Program-made: the position numbers and the translations under genes
Virus record (IMG/VR): IMGVR_UViG_3300047322_000229
Span: 1-22,993 of that record
Source: a virus
Length of the DNA: 22,993 nucleotides
Strand: one strand, 5' to 3'
In this document: piece by piece, positions 15,454 through 22,993 of the stretch
How positions within the stretch are numbered: position 1 is the first letter of the stretch
How the letters are laid out: each line of letters begins with the position of its first letter
Notes under the pieces: model-generated
Seen by the model: only the letters and a program-made list of their open reading frames with translations
What the model was told of the DNA's origin: nothing
Database searches by the model: none

Positions 15454-15983
15454 TACATCGCTACTGGACAGGACCAGGTAAACCTCTACACGAACCGTGG
15501 CTAGGCAACTGTATCCATTCGCTCAATCCGGGCGTCGATATCAATAACTGGAAAGATCGTGACCTGCCATCCGAATACAGCAAGTTCTACAATGATACGC
15601 AAGTCCGTGGACGCGATGCCTACAAACACAAAGCCAATATCGTGCGGCTGCTGGTACTACTCGACTTCGGCGGCGCCTGGTACGATTACGACGTTGTACC
15701 ATTGTTGCCCGTTACATCACTCCCCGTTTCCTCCGTCGGCTCCCATCGTGGACTCTGCAATAGCTTCATGTATTTCGAGCGGGGAGACGAACGGTTAGAA
15801 GCAGCACTCGACGGCATCATGGAACAGCCGCCCTCAGACCGTCCTAGTACCGTAGTCTCAGGGTCAACATTCCTTCGTTCGTTCTTTCCTGAAGTTCATT
15901 ATCTAGAATACCCGTTCGGTCCTGACGGTCAACTGCTTACGGGTTCTCGCCCGTTCGCTATTCACTTAGGGGACGGCCTGTGA
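15447..15983 (+). CDS. Glycosyltransferase with DXD motif (GT32-like)
   Basis: 178 residues from the ATG at 15447 (an in-frame TTG at 15435 is the alternative). The N-terminus IHRYWTGPGKP and the core HKANIVRLLVLLDFGGAWYD (61-80) followed by YDVVPL match the sugar-binding DXD type of glycosyltransferase: the DYD at 80-82 should coordinate the metal and nucleotide-sugar phosphate, and the GG just before it is typical. A C-terminal IHLGDG contributes the usual late histidine. The expected reaction is transfer of a sugar from a nucleotide-sugar donor to an acceptor. The donor and acceptor are not visible; virion protein or host envelope glycan are both possible. At 178 residues it is short for the family, so the fold may be minimal. 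Confidence 0.8.
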   Translation: MLIHRYWTGPGKPLHEPWLGNCIHSLNPGVDINNWKDRDLPSEYSKFYNDTQVRGRDAYKHKANIVRLLVLLDFGGAWYDYDVVPLLPVTSLPVSSVGSHRGLCNSFMYFERGDERLEAALDGIMEQPPSDRPSTVVSGSTFLRSFFPEVHYLEYPFGPDGQLLTGSRPFAIHLGDGL

Positions 15984-15996
15984 TAAGGTGGTCGCA

Positions 15997-16716
15997 ATGC
16001 CTGTAGCGCTCGGCGATTATATCCGACGAGTCCGATCTATCGTAGACGAACCAGAGCAACGATTCTGGACTGACACCGAAATAACGGATTGGGTTAACGA
16101 CGGTGCACGGGACCTCGCGCGGAAAGCTGAGGATCTACTTACGTTCGATACGACAATCAGTATCGTTGCTAACGTGTCTGTGTATCCTTTGCCTGCGAAC
16201 ACGATTCGTATCCATCGTGCAGAGTTCGTCCCGACAGGTTCTACGCAACAGTATCCAATCCGCGCATCGTCACAAGACGAGATGGATCAGATTTGGGGAA
16301 CGTACCAACAGAACCCTTCATCGTACCCGTCATGGTTCGTTACACGCGGCTACCCTGGCGGTTCAGGATCGTCCACGTTCGATATCCAGTTCTATCCTGT
16401 CCCCGCGCAGACAGGCACGATCAACTTGTTCTACTACAAGATGCCTGCACGAATCGGCGACCCGATAGCTACACCCGCGAACCTGGCGCTCACAATCGAC
16501 CTACCTGAAGGATGGGACGACCTTATCCTGCTATACGTCGAATGGCGAGCGCTACGCAAATCGAAGGACCCGCGATGGCAGGAAGCGTACCAACTTTACG
16601 GTGAACAGTTGGACTATCTTCTCAATATCACACGATACTTCCACGACCAGCAGCAAGTGATGACAAGTTTCGCTCGTACATCACAGCCGTCGTGGCTTAC
16701 GGAATGGCCTGACTGA
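15997..16716 (+). CDS. Head-tail adaptor / tail tube-like protein
   Basis: 239 residues from the ATG at 15997 (an in-frame GTG at 15988 is the alternative), preferred because AAGGTGG (15985-15991) sits at the right distance. The opening LGDYIRRVRSIVDEPEQRFW and the helical TDTEITDWVNDGARDLARKA resemble phage adaptor proteins (T7 gp11 or P22 gp4 type) that sit below the portal. A beta-rich middle follows (TFDTTISIVANVSVYPLPAN, later INLFYYKMPARI), then a helical C-terminus with WRALRKSKDPRWQEAYQLYG. The adaptor assignment is from this layout and from podoviral synteny. It is coupled to the next gene by TGATG. Confidence 0.72.
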   Translation: MPVALGDYIRRVRSIVDEPEQRFWTDTEITDWVNDGARDLARKAEDLLTFDTTISIVANVSVYPLPANTIRIHRAEFVPTGSTQQYPIRASSQDEMDQIWGTYQQNPSSYPSWFVTRGYPGGSGSSTFDIQFYPVPAQTGTINLFYYKMPARIGDPIATPANLALTIDLPEGWDDLILLYVEWRALRKSKDPRWQEAYQLYGEQLDYLLNITRYFHDQQQVMTSFARTSQPSWLTEWPD

Positions 16717-17645
16717 TGCCTCAATCGTGGTATTCGATGACGCAGCCAACACAAGGGCAAGGCGGACAGTTCCAGGCGACGTCACTTGGCGGTCCTCAGG
16801 CGATGGGTCAACCGTCGTACACACCCAATGCACAAGGCACGCTCACACCTAACGTATCCGCGGGTCAACTTGCGGGATCATTCCAGCCTGGCACGTTCGG
16901 CGGCGGTTCAGTTGATCCGCAGATGGACCCTAATCTGCAAGGGTTCATTAATATGTTTCAGCAGGGCGTAATCAACCCCGCGGAAATGTACGGTCAGGCG
17001 CAGATGAACCAGTTGGGCGATCAGAACACGCTCCAACAGATGCAGGCGCAGTATAGCGGCCAGCAGCAGCAGCAGCAAGCGGGGTTCTCGCTCGCGAATC
17101 TCGGCCTCGATAAGAACGCGCTCGGTATCCAGCAAGGCGCACTCGCCCGCCAGATGGGTCTACTACCGCAACAGTACGGACTCCAAACACAAGGGTTCGA
17201 TCTTCAGCAGCAGCAAGCGAACTATAACGCAATGACAGGAATGCGGGACCTAAATAGTGCTGCAACCGCGCGCGGAGCGTTCACGGCTGGCGGAACACAA
17301 GCTGCACGCGGTGATATCAACGAGTCTCTACAGAATCAGCTAGCGAACCTTGGTCTACAACGACAGGGTGCCGCACTCAACTATCAGGAACAGACCGCAG
17401 AGCAACAGGATTCCAAGAAGCAACTCGATATTCAGTCGCAGCGTCTAGGTATCTCTGGTGACGAGATTAAGTCACGTCTCGATAACGCTCTCGCGCAGCT
17501 TGGTATCGGTTCGCAAATCTCATCTGACCAGATTCTCGCGGAACAAGAGAAAGTCGGGCAAGGTATGATATCTCCGTACGAGACATTGTTCGCTGACCTT
17601 TACCAGATGGCAGGCGTACCGCTCGGGGCGGGAGCGGGACAGTAA
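16716..17645 (+). CDS. Gln-rich virion protein (probable internal/ejection protein)
   Basis: 309 residues, coupled by TGATG to the adaptor gene. The N-terminal third is Gln/Gly/Pro-rich and probably disordered (about 1-75). A run of six Gln (116-121, coded by CAG repeats) is followed by helical Gln-rich repeats (ALARQMGLLPQQYGLQTQGF; LQQQQANYNAMTGMRDLNSA). A segment with ATARGAFTAGGTQAARGDIN and further coiled-coil helices (about 185-260) completes it. This composition is common in internal virion proteins that leave the capsid with the DNA. It lies next to a similar protein and the 1,114-residue protein, which supports an ejection set. No enzyme motif is seen. Confidence 0.65.
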   Translation: MPQSWYSMTQPTQGQGGQFQATSLGGPQAMGQPSYTPNAQGTLTPNVSAGQLAGSFQPGTFGGGSVDPQMDPNLQGFINMFQQGVINPAEMYGQAQMNQLGDQNTLQQMQAQYSGQQQQQQAGFSLANLGLDKNALGIQQGALARQMGLLPQQYGLQTQGFDLQQQQANYNAMTGMRDLNSAATARGAFTAGGTQAARGDINESLQNQLANLGLQRQGAALNYQEQTAEQQDSKKQLDIQSQRLGISGDEIKSRLDNALAQLGIGSQISSDQILAEQEKVGQGMISPYETLFADLYQMAGVPLGAGAGQ

Positions 17646-18478
17646 TGGCCGGTCCTCCGCTCACGTCATACGGTGGCGCACCCATCACAGGATTCAACGG
17701 TACACCTATAACATCGTTCGGTGGTGCTCCGATTACGGGCGCACCAGGCGACCCTAAGACGACATTTCAACAGTACCTTAACGGACTATCGCCCGCGCAG
17801 AAGATGACGATGCAACAGCAGCTTACGGGGCTGCCGTCGTCGAGCGGTCCTCCTGGCGACACGTCCGGTCAAGAGAATAACGCGAAGAATCTTCCAGTAT
17901 CTAATGTTCCGAATGCGGCGTCCTCATCGCAGCCGAACTTCACGACTCCATACGACACGATCAACCCGCTCGCGATGAACATTATGTATACGCAAGCGAT
18001 CGCGCCTATGATGCAGAATCTCGCGTCTCAACTTATGGGCCAGAATGCTCAGTTCGCGCAGCAGGCGTCTAATAACCCGATGGCGAAGTATATGCCTCCG
18101 CAGTTCCAAGCGTTCTTCCAGAACCAGAACGCGAACATGGCGCAGCAGAATAACGATATGACCGCATCCCTCATGTCGGCAGCAATGAACGCTCCTGCGG
18201 TCGATCAGTTTATGAACCAGATTAACGCTGGTCGTGTGGCAGCCCAACAGGATTACGAGAAGCAGCAGTATATCGCGGCGCAACAGTTGGGAGCTAACCC
18301 GTTCGGTACTCCTAATACGAGTGGTAGTAGCACGAATCAGAGTAACACTCAGCAGCAGATTGCGGCAGCGATCCAGCAGGCGGCTAACTCACAGTCTACG
18401 TCTCCTTCACCGTCGTCCACTAAGACGCCTGACCCTAACCATCCCGGTTTCAACACTGACGGCACGCCAATCCAGTAA
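17645..18478 (+). CDS. Gln/Asn/Met-rich virion protein with N-terminal repeats
   Basis: 277 residues, start coupled to the previous stop (TAATG). Residues about 9-32 are three short repeats (YGGAPITGF, NGTPITSF, GGAPITG), and the region up to about 95 is otherwise low-complexity. A helical core (about 100-215) is rich in Met, Gln and Asn (NPLAMNIMYTQAIAPMMQNL), followed by a Gln/Ser/Thr-rich tail (about 225-277). It probably accompanies the previous protein and the giant protein downstream as an internal head component. The role is inferred from composition and neighbours; no family is recognised. Confidence 0.62.
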   Translation: MAGPPLTSYGGAPITGFNGTPITSFGGAPITGAPGDPKTTFQQYLNGLSPAQKMTMQQQLTGLPSSSGPPGDTSGQENNAKNLPVSNVPNAASSSQPNFTTPYDTINPLAMNIMYTQAIAPMMQNLASQLMGQNAQFAQQASNNPMAKYMPPQFQAFFQNQNANMAQQNNDMTASLMSAAMNAPAVDQFMNQINAGRVAAQQDYEKQQYIAAQQLGANPFGTPNTSGSSTNQSNTQQQIAAAIQQAANSQSTSPSPSSTKTPDPNHPGFNTDGTPIQ

Positions 18479-21400
18479 TGTCTAAGTCGGACGAAGCGGC
18501 TGCGCGAATCAAGTGGACTAACCGTATCAATAACGCTCGTGCGGCGGGTCTGCCTAACAGTACGTGGCAGAGTCTAATGGTCAAGGATTTCACTCAGATT
18601 AATGCGGGCCATTCGCCGATGCAGGATGCGGAAGTACAGGATGCTATGCGGGCCGCGGCAGGTATCTCGCCGATCAAAGACCCGCAAACGTCCTCTAGCG
18701 GGCCTCTGGACGTCCTCGGTAATATAGCGTCCGACGTACGGAATATCGTCACAGGAGCACCCGCCGGTATCGCGGAATACGTGACGGGTATTCCTGAAGG
18801 TACACGGGAACTATGGCGTTTATTCGGTATGGAAGGACAGGCGAAAGAACTCCAAACGGGTAAAGAACTCGGCATGGACTTCTCGTCCGCGGACCCTCTC
18901 ACCATGCTTCGTAACCTACCGAAGCTGCCTGTTCTCGGTCCGCTAGTTCCAGGCGCACAGACCGCAGCGAACCTTACGACGTCTGAGGGCCGCAAGTGGA
19001 TGGAGCAGCATCCGGCGTCTACCGCGCTCGACGTTGGCGGGGCTGTAGCAACCGCGGGTGCAGCAGGCGCGTTCGGATCAGCCGCGGAAGCGGGAGCAGA
19101 AGGAGCAGACGCTGCTTCCACCGCAACAAAACCAACCGCTCTGGAAGCGCTCCAATCGGGCAACCCGTACAAAGCCCTCGCACGAGCGACAATGACGGGT
19201 GTAGAGAACATTCCGCGAGTTGGGGAACGAGTCAACCGTACGGTAATCAGTCAGGTTGCTAACGATCTTGCTCTCGGCCCAGCCGCAACAAAGATAGCGA
19301 AAGCTCGCGGAGTTATCCAAGACGAGCAGTCTCTTGTTATGCGCGACTGGATGAAAGAGAACATCATTAAGCCGTACAAGGGACTCGCGCAAGATAAGCG
19401 AGAACTACTAGCTCGTGTAGCACAGGACGTCGGTACACCTGAAGATGTTGCGGCCGTAGCAGCCGACCCTAAACTCACGCAACTACTTAATAACGCGAAG
19501 CGTCTACAAGAAGAGGCGATCCGTCTTAACCCCAAGATGCAGCTTGTTAAGACGACATGGGACAAGACGTACGGGTATGCGAAGAAGTCCCCTGTTGCGC
19601 GAGCCTACCGACGTCACGAATCACTATCGAAGCGTGCTAACGAACTACAACAACGTGTCCAAGACGAACTAACCGAACTGAAGCGTCGCGAAGCAGCCTA
19701 CGGCACTAACGACAAGCTCACGATGACGCAACGAAATAAACTTAACGAGGCCCAAGCGAAGTTTGAGAAGGCGGATAAGGCGTCCGGTAAGGCGCTCAAA
19801 GATTTCAACGCTCAACTTCACGGTAACGCACCACCGTCGTTCTGGGCGAGTCTAACGCAGGAAGTCAAGTCGCGAGCGGTATCGGCAGCCCACGAGAACT
19901 TCGCGCATAACGAGGTCCAACTCAACGAGGCTATATCGCGCATCGAGGCGTCCTCAGATTTCGAGGACCTGAAACTCGCGCTCGGCGACAGTAAGCAAGT
20001 AGATAAGATTGTTAGCGAAGTTCAGATGACATGGACGGCGCTCGCGAAAGGCGGCGCGGACCCAATATGGATGCCGAACGTCGCCGGGTCGAAACTCAAC
20101 CGGGTACGAATGCCGTCCGTGATTCCCGACGCACGATACGCGAACGCATCTATGTCGCGTCAAACCGCGTTCAACTTGTCGCGCTCTGTCCAAGATATCG
20201 CAGTCGGCCTATCGGAAACGAAACGACAGGCTCTGACGGAAGCTGGCACGAACCGTTGGGTGAAAGACACGATCGAACCTACCGCGAAGTCGTCCGTCAA
20301 GACTAAGGACGATATCCGTAAGGCTATTGTGAACGGCGAACTCAAAGGGATGACGGGTGTTCATCCTACGGAAGCGATCCAGACTGAGATAGACCGCCAC
20401 TACGTTCCGTTCGATCCGAAAGACTACGGTATCGCACAATACTTCGCGCACTATACGTCCGGTGAGGACATGCTCGTCCCCAAATCCGTCGCGAAATCGC
20501 TAAAGTATCTCGGGTTTAGCGACCACCAGAACCCACTCTTTTCTACATACGACCGCGCAATGAATGTGTGGAGGTTCGCGGTCCTCACTACACCGCGCCA
20601 TATTTCGCATGTACTACTTGGCGGACTTGTAATGGGAATGGGACAAGACCCGCTATTCCTAACCGAAGCGAAAGCGGCTATCGACATTATCCGTGAAGGT
20701 GACGCTCGTATTCTCTCCAAGTTTGGGGCTAACGCTAACGACTTCTCACCCGACCAAATGGTAGCGTACGCGTCCGGTAGGACATTACGACGTATTATGA
20801 CTGCGGTAACGGGTAGCGTCGATTGGGTTAAACGACTCGAAGAACACGCGACCCAAATGTACAAGATATCGTACGCGCTAAAGAAGGGTGGCGGCAAACT
20901 CAACGACGACGCTATCGCGCAAGCTAATAAAGTGTTTGTGGACTCGAACGCCATGTCACCGTTTGAGCGTGGTGTGTTACGGAAGGTGCTACCGTTCTGG
21001 GGATTCACTCGTCATATTATGCGGTATCTGATGACGTACCCGGTCGATCATCCTATACGAACGTCTATCCTCATCAATCTCGCGAACCAGCATCAGGCAG
21101 ACTGGACTAGTGGCCTACCGCAAACCATGCAGTTCATGTTCTATCTAGGTGCGCCCGATAGTAATGGTAACGTCACGGCCGTCGACTATCGTTCCATCGA
21201 CCCGTTCCGGTCCTTCTACAACGATTTCACTCTCGGCGGACTTCTCTCTCAAACGAACCCTGCTATCCAGTTCGCGGCACAAGAATCAGGTATCAACGTA
21301 CTATCTGCGACCCCGGAACTATATCCGACCACACACTACGACCCATACACGGGTACGATGGTAGCGGACCGTCCCAAAGGTGTCGCACTATCCGCGCTCG

Positions 21401-21822
21401 AAGCGATGATACCAGAAGTGCAAGGCGCGGACGCTCTATTCCAGATGAGCGACCAGTACCGCAACCTTAAGATATCGGACCCGCAAGCCTTCCAGCATCG
21501 TGTATATACGACACTCGGTATTCCGTTCGGTCCCGAACAAATGAACATTCCGCTGAAGGTCGAAACCGCGCAGCTTAAGCGCTACCGGGACGCAGATACC
21601 GCGATCAACCAGGCTATGCAATCGGGAGACTTTACTTCCGCGAAACGTTACGCGAGTGTTCCGGTCCCGTCAATGATGAAACCGTACTTTGGGCAGATCA
21701 CGTACGCCACCCCAGGCCAAATCGAGACTGTTTACAATGCGCTAGTGGCCGAATATGCCCCCGTCAATCCACAGGGAGCCTCTCTGCACGCCATCCTACC
21801 CAAACCTAGCCGGAAACGATAG
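18478..21822 (+). CDS. Giant internal virion (DNA ejection) protein
   Basis: 1,114 residues, by far the largest gene here, coupled to the preceding gene (TAATG). An Ala/Gly-rich region (about 180-215) and a long charged coiled-coil (about 375-450) precede a region with NVWRFAVLTTPRHISHVLLG (about 697) and GVLRKVLPFWGFTRHIMRYL (about 830-850). The last two resemble recurrent elements of large internal or ejection proteins in podoviruses. No lysozyme, transglycosylase or protease motif is evident by eye. Such proteins are packed inside the head and enter or cross the host envelope with the DNA. The preceding Gln-rich proteins fit a multi-protein internal core. The role is inferred from size, composition, motifs and place. 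Confidence 0.75.
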   Translation: MSKSDEAAARIKWTNRINNARAAGLPNSTWQSLMVKDFTQINAGHSPMQDAEVQDAMRAAAGISPIKDPQTSSSGPLDVLGNIASDVRNIVTGAPAGIAEYVTGIPEGTRELWRLFGMEGQAKELQTGKELGMDFSSADPLTMLRNLPKLPVLGPLVPGAQTAANLTTSEGRKWMEQHPASTALDVGGAVATAGAAGAFGSAAEAGAEGADAASTATKPTALEALQSGNPYKALARATMTGVENIPRVGERVNRTVISQVANDLALGPAATKIAKARGVIQDEQSLVMRDWMKENIIKPYKGLAQDKRELLARVAQDVGTPEDVAAVAADPKLTQLLNNAKRLQEEAIRLNPKMQLVKTTWDKTYGYAKKSPVARAYRRHESLSKRANELQQRVQDELTELKRREAAYGTNDKLTMTQRNKLNEAQAKFEKADKASGKALKDFNAQLHGNAPPSFWASLTQEVKSRAVSAAHENFAHNEVQLNEAISRIEASSDFEDLKLALGDSKQVDKIVSEVQMTWTALAKGGADPIWMPNVAGSKLNRVRMPSVIPDARYANASMSRQTAFNLSRSVQDIAVGLSETKRQALTEAGTNRWVKDTIEPTAKSSVKTKDDIRKAIVNGELKGMTGVHPTEAIQTEIDRHYVPFDPKDYGIAQYFAHYTSGEDMLVPKSVAKSLKYLGFSDHQNPLFSTYDRAMNVWRFAVLTTPRHISHVLLGGLVMGMGQDPLFLTEAKAAIDIIREGDARILSKFGANANDFSPDQMVAYASGRTLRRIMTAVTGSVDWVKRLEEHATQMYKISYALKKGGGKLNDDAIAQANKVFVDSNAMSPFERGVLRKVLPFWGFTRHIMRYLMTYPVDHPIRTSILINLANQHQADWTSGLPQTMQFMFYLGAPDSNGNVTAVDYRSIDPFRSFYNDFTLGGLLSQTNPAIQFAAQESGINVLSATPELYPTTHYDPYTGTMVADRPKGVALSALEAMIPEVQGADALFQMSDQYRNLKISDPQAFQHRVYTTLGIPFGPEQMNIPLKVETAQLKRYRDADTAINQAMQSGDFTSAKRYASVPVPSMMKPYFGQITYATPGQIETVYNALVAEYAPVNPQGASLHAILPKPSRKR

Positions 21823-21860
21823 CCGAGCACACAGCCTCTCCGATTGTACAGGAGTTTCGC

Positions 21861-22085
21861 ATGATTACGAAGATCAGACTCAGACTCCTAGAGGACGGGC
21901 GACCGCAGTACCAGATCGCCGCCGCCGTAGGAGTATCACCCGCGCGCATCAGCGAATACGCGCTCGGCAAACGAGCTATCCCCACGAACCATATCTACTC
22001 ACTCGTACGCGTCCTCGGCTGCAACGTAGAGGACCTAATCGGGTACGCGGATAACGCCGACGTAGATAACATATGCGCGACATAG
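21861..22085 (+). CDS. XRE-family (Cro/CI-type) helix-turn-helix regulator
   Basis: 74 residues with AGGAG before the ATG. The single domain has the five-helix XRE layout: the helix-turn-helix spans about residues 16-34 (YQIAAAVGVSPARISEYALG), followed by GKRAIPTNHIYSLVRVLGC and VEDLIG. It should bind DNA as a dimer and regulate phage transcription, perhaps the boundary between the late module and the convergent methylase or the upstream early genes. No effector or cleavage domain is present, so it is Cro-like rather than a full CI repressor. There is no clear promoter in the 38 bp before it, so it may be read through from the structural genes. Confidence 0.85.
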   Translation: MITKIRLRLLEDGRPQYQIAAAVGVSPARISEYALGKRAIPTNHIYSLVRVLGCNVEDLIGYADNADVDNICAT

Positions 22086-22204
22086 GAATCTGGTCCTTCG
22101 TTATTATCTATACGACCGTCTACAATCACTGGCACGCGCGTCGTATTGTCAGACGGATTGAGCACCATATGTCTGACGGGCACGGTCCATCTCAGCCTTC
22201 GTAA
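22073..22204 (+). CDS. Possible 43-residue membrane protein
   Basis: ATG at 22073, TAA at 22202-22204; the gene overlaps the end of the regulator by 13 bp and the methylase end by 56 bp on the opposite strand. The product has a short hydrophobic segment (IGIWSFVIIYTTVY, residues 4-17) followed by basic and His-rich residues (NHWHARRIVRRIEHHM). The ribosome binding site is weak. It could be a real small membrane protein or a chance frame; the overlap on both sides lowers confidence. Confidence 0.3.
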   Translation: MRDIGIWSFVIIYTTVYNHWHARRIVRRIEHHMSDGHGPSQPS

Positions 22205-22993
22205 CAGAATCGAAGCTGGCCTGATCGTTAGCGAACAGCGGGTTCCTTACGCCTTTGTCCAAACACTGAGGATTGCGGTAAACAATCTCGACCCGCTTGG
22301 CATCCGTAGTCTTTGATTTCGTCTCTCCCGTCTGGACGACTGCCATCGCGGCAGTTGTACCATAGATATCCGTCCACCATCCGCCTTCTTCGACGAGTCG
22401 GAAATACGTCGGGTGGTCATACCCGCTGAGAACGACATTGCCTTTGACGTGAAGTAGAACGTCCACAAGGTCCTTGTGGTATTCGTCTCCAGGCTCGACC
22501 GCGTAGTATCTCTTTCCTGAACGTGTATCAAGGATATACGGGGGATCGCAATAGAAGGTCGTTTCCACCGTGTCCCACTCTTGAAGAATGTCCAAAGCGT
22601 CACGACATTCGATCTGTACGTTACGGATACGTTCATGGATCGCCCCTAGCTTCTCTTGTCGCTGATACCAGCGTTGAGCAAGATTATCGTTACGTCCTCG
22701 CGCCCAGTCGCCCTTACGCGCTAGTCGTTTCCCCGATATAGACTGATTGAGTACAGTGTAGAAAGCGACGGCTCTCCGTACAGGGTCCGCGATACCGTCA
22801 AACGAGAGGCAAGTCTCGAATACTTCGCGGGAGTACGGAGTGAGATCGACAAGTCTCGCGAACTCGTCGGCCGTGTTATCGTCACGCAATACTTCAAAGA
22901 GATTGACAAGCGCATAGTCCAAGTCGTTGTAGACCTCGACTTCGGATCGTTCGTGGTTAAGTAACACGCTACAGCCACCGCCGAACGGCTCCA
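22149..22993 (-). CDS. DNA adenine methylase (Dam-like, D12 class), 5' end outside window
   Basis: The gene runs leftwards; its N-terminal part lies beyond the window, since the frame stays open to the edge. At least 280 residues are visible. The first visible residues EPFGGGCSV form the S-adenosylmethionine-binding motif I (FxGxG), and CDPPY is the catalytic motif IV of N6-adenine methyltransferases. NDLD follows motif I as in Dam-like enzymes. The enzyme should methylate adenine in a short recognition site; the exact site (GATC is only a guess) cannot be read. In phages such enzymes protect DNA from host restriction or mark it for packaging or replication. It converges on the structural genes, suggesting a separate transcription unit. 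A start codon and promoter are not visible. Confidence 0.9.
   Translation of the reverse strand, partial: EPFGGGCSVLLNHERSEVEVYNDLDYALVNLFEVLRDDNTADEFARLVDLTPYSREVFETCLSFDGIADPVRRAVAFYTVLNQSISGKRLARKGDWARGRNDNLAQRWYQRQEKLGAIHERIRNVQIECRDALDILQEWDTVETTFYCDPPYILDTRSGKRYYAVEPGDEYHKDLVDVLLHVKGNVVLSGYDHPTYFRLVEEGGWWTDIYGTTAAMAVVQTGETKSKTTDAKRVEIVYRNPQCLDKGVRNPLFANDQASFDSVTKAEMDRARQTYGAQSV

Noticed and set aside
18594-19235. 213-residue open frame on the minus strand
   Set aside because: Fully inside the 1,114-residue gene; low-complexity Ser/Ala/Pro composition typical of an antisense shadow.
1-22993. tRNA genes, CRISPR arrays, insertion sequences, attachment sites
   Set aside because: None seen on reading: no cloverleaf-like pattern, no spaced direct repeats, no transposase or integrase-like protein. 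A tRNA scan could not be run.

Overview
This 23 kb window reads as the virion-structure module of a tailed double-stranded DNA phage, most likely a podovirus or a related short-tailed type. The evidence is a terminase large subunit, portal, scaffold and HK97-fold capsid cassette, followed by adaptor- and nozzle-like tail proteins and a 1,114-residue internal (ejection) protein preceded by two Gln-rich proteins. No tail tape measure, integrase, replication gene or lysis gene with a clear signature is visible. The DNA is CpG-rich and about 50-55% GC by eye. Starts often carry clear Shine-Dalgarno sequences, so the host uses that mode of initiation. The host cannot be named; the Arg-rich repeat style of the 396-residue tail protein is only a weak hint of a soil or freshwater bacterium.

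Layout. (a) 1-1217: the tail of an upstream gene, two unassigned proteins that overlap out of frame by 166 bp, a 53-residue zinc-ribbon protein and a small-terminase candidate. (b) 1218-6297: terL, a second zinc-ribbon protein, a 30-residue membrane peptide, a small basic phage protein, a collagen-like fibre protein and the portal. (c) 6351-7551: miniature genes, three of which encode very basic Gly/Arg/Lys-rich peptides, with a strong hairpin between them, then a Gly/Pro/Met-rich protein. (d) 7548-10697: acidic scaffold, major capsid protein, decoration protein and an unassigned protein. (e) 10697-15453: beta-rich, repeat-rich and tail proteins, including a BppU-like domain, a possible nozzle and a Cys-rich protein. 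(f) 15447-15983: a glycosyltransferase with a DYD motif. (g) 15997-21822: adaptor-like protein, two Gln/Asn-rich proteins and the giant internal protein. (h) 21861-22993: an XRE-type regulator, a possible tiny membrane protein and, converging from the minus strand, a Dam-type DNA adenine methylase cut by the window edge.

Almost all plus-strand genes are joined by ATGA, TGATG or TAATG overlaps or by gaps under about 50 bp. The module is therefore probably one long, translationally coupled transcript whose promoter lies upstream of the window. I see no convincing internal promoter or U-tract terminator.

The most interesting parts are the run of protamine-like mini-proteins between portal and scaffold, the glycosyltransferase embedded between tail genes next to a 10-cysteine protein, and the collagen-like protein between terminase and portal. 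Every functional call rests on sequence reading alone.
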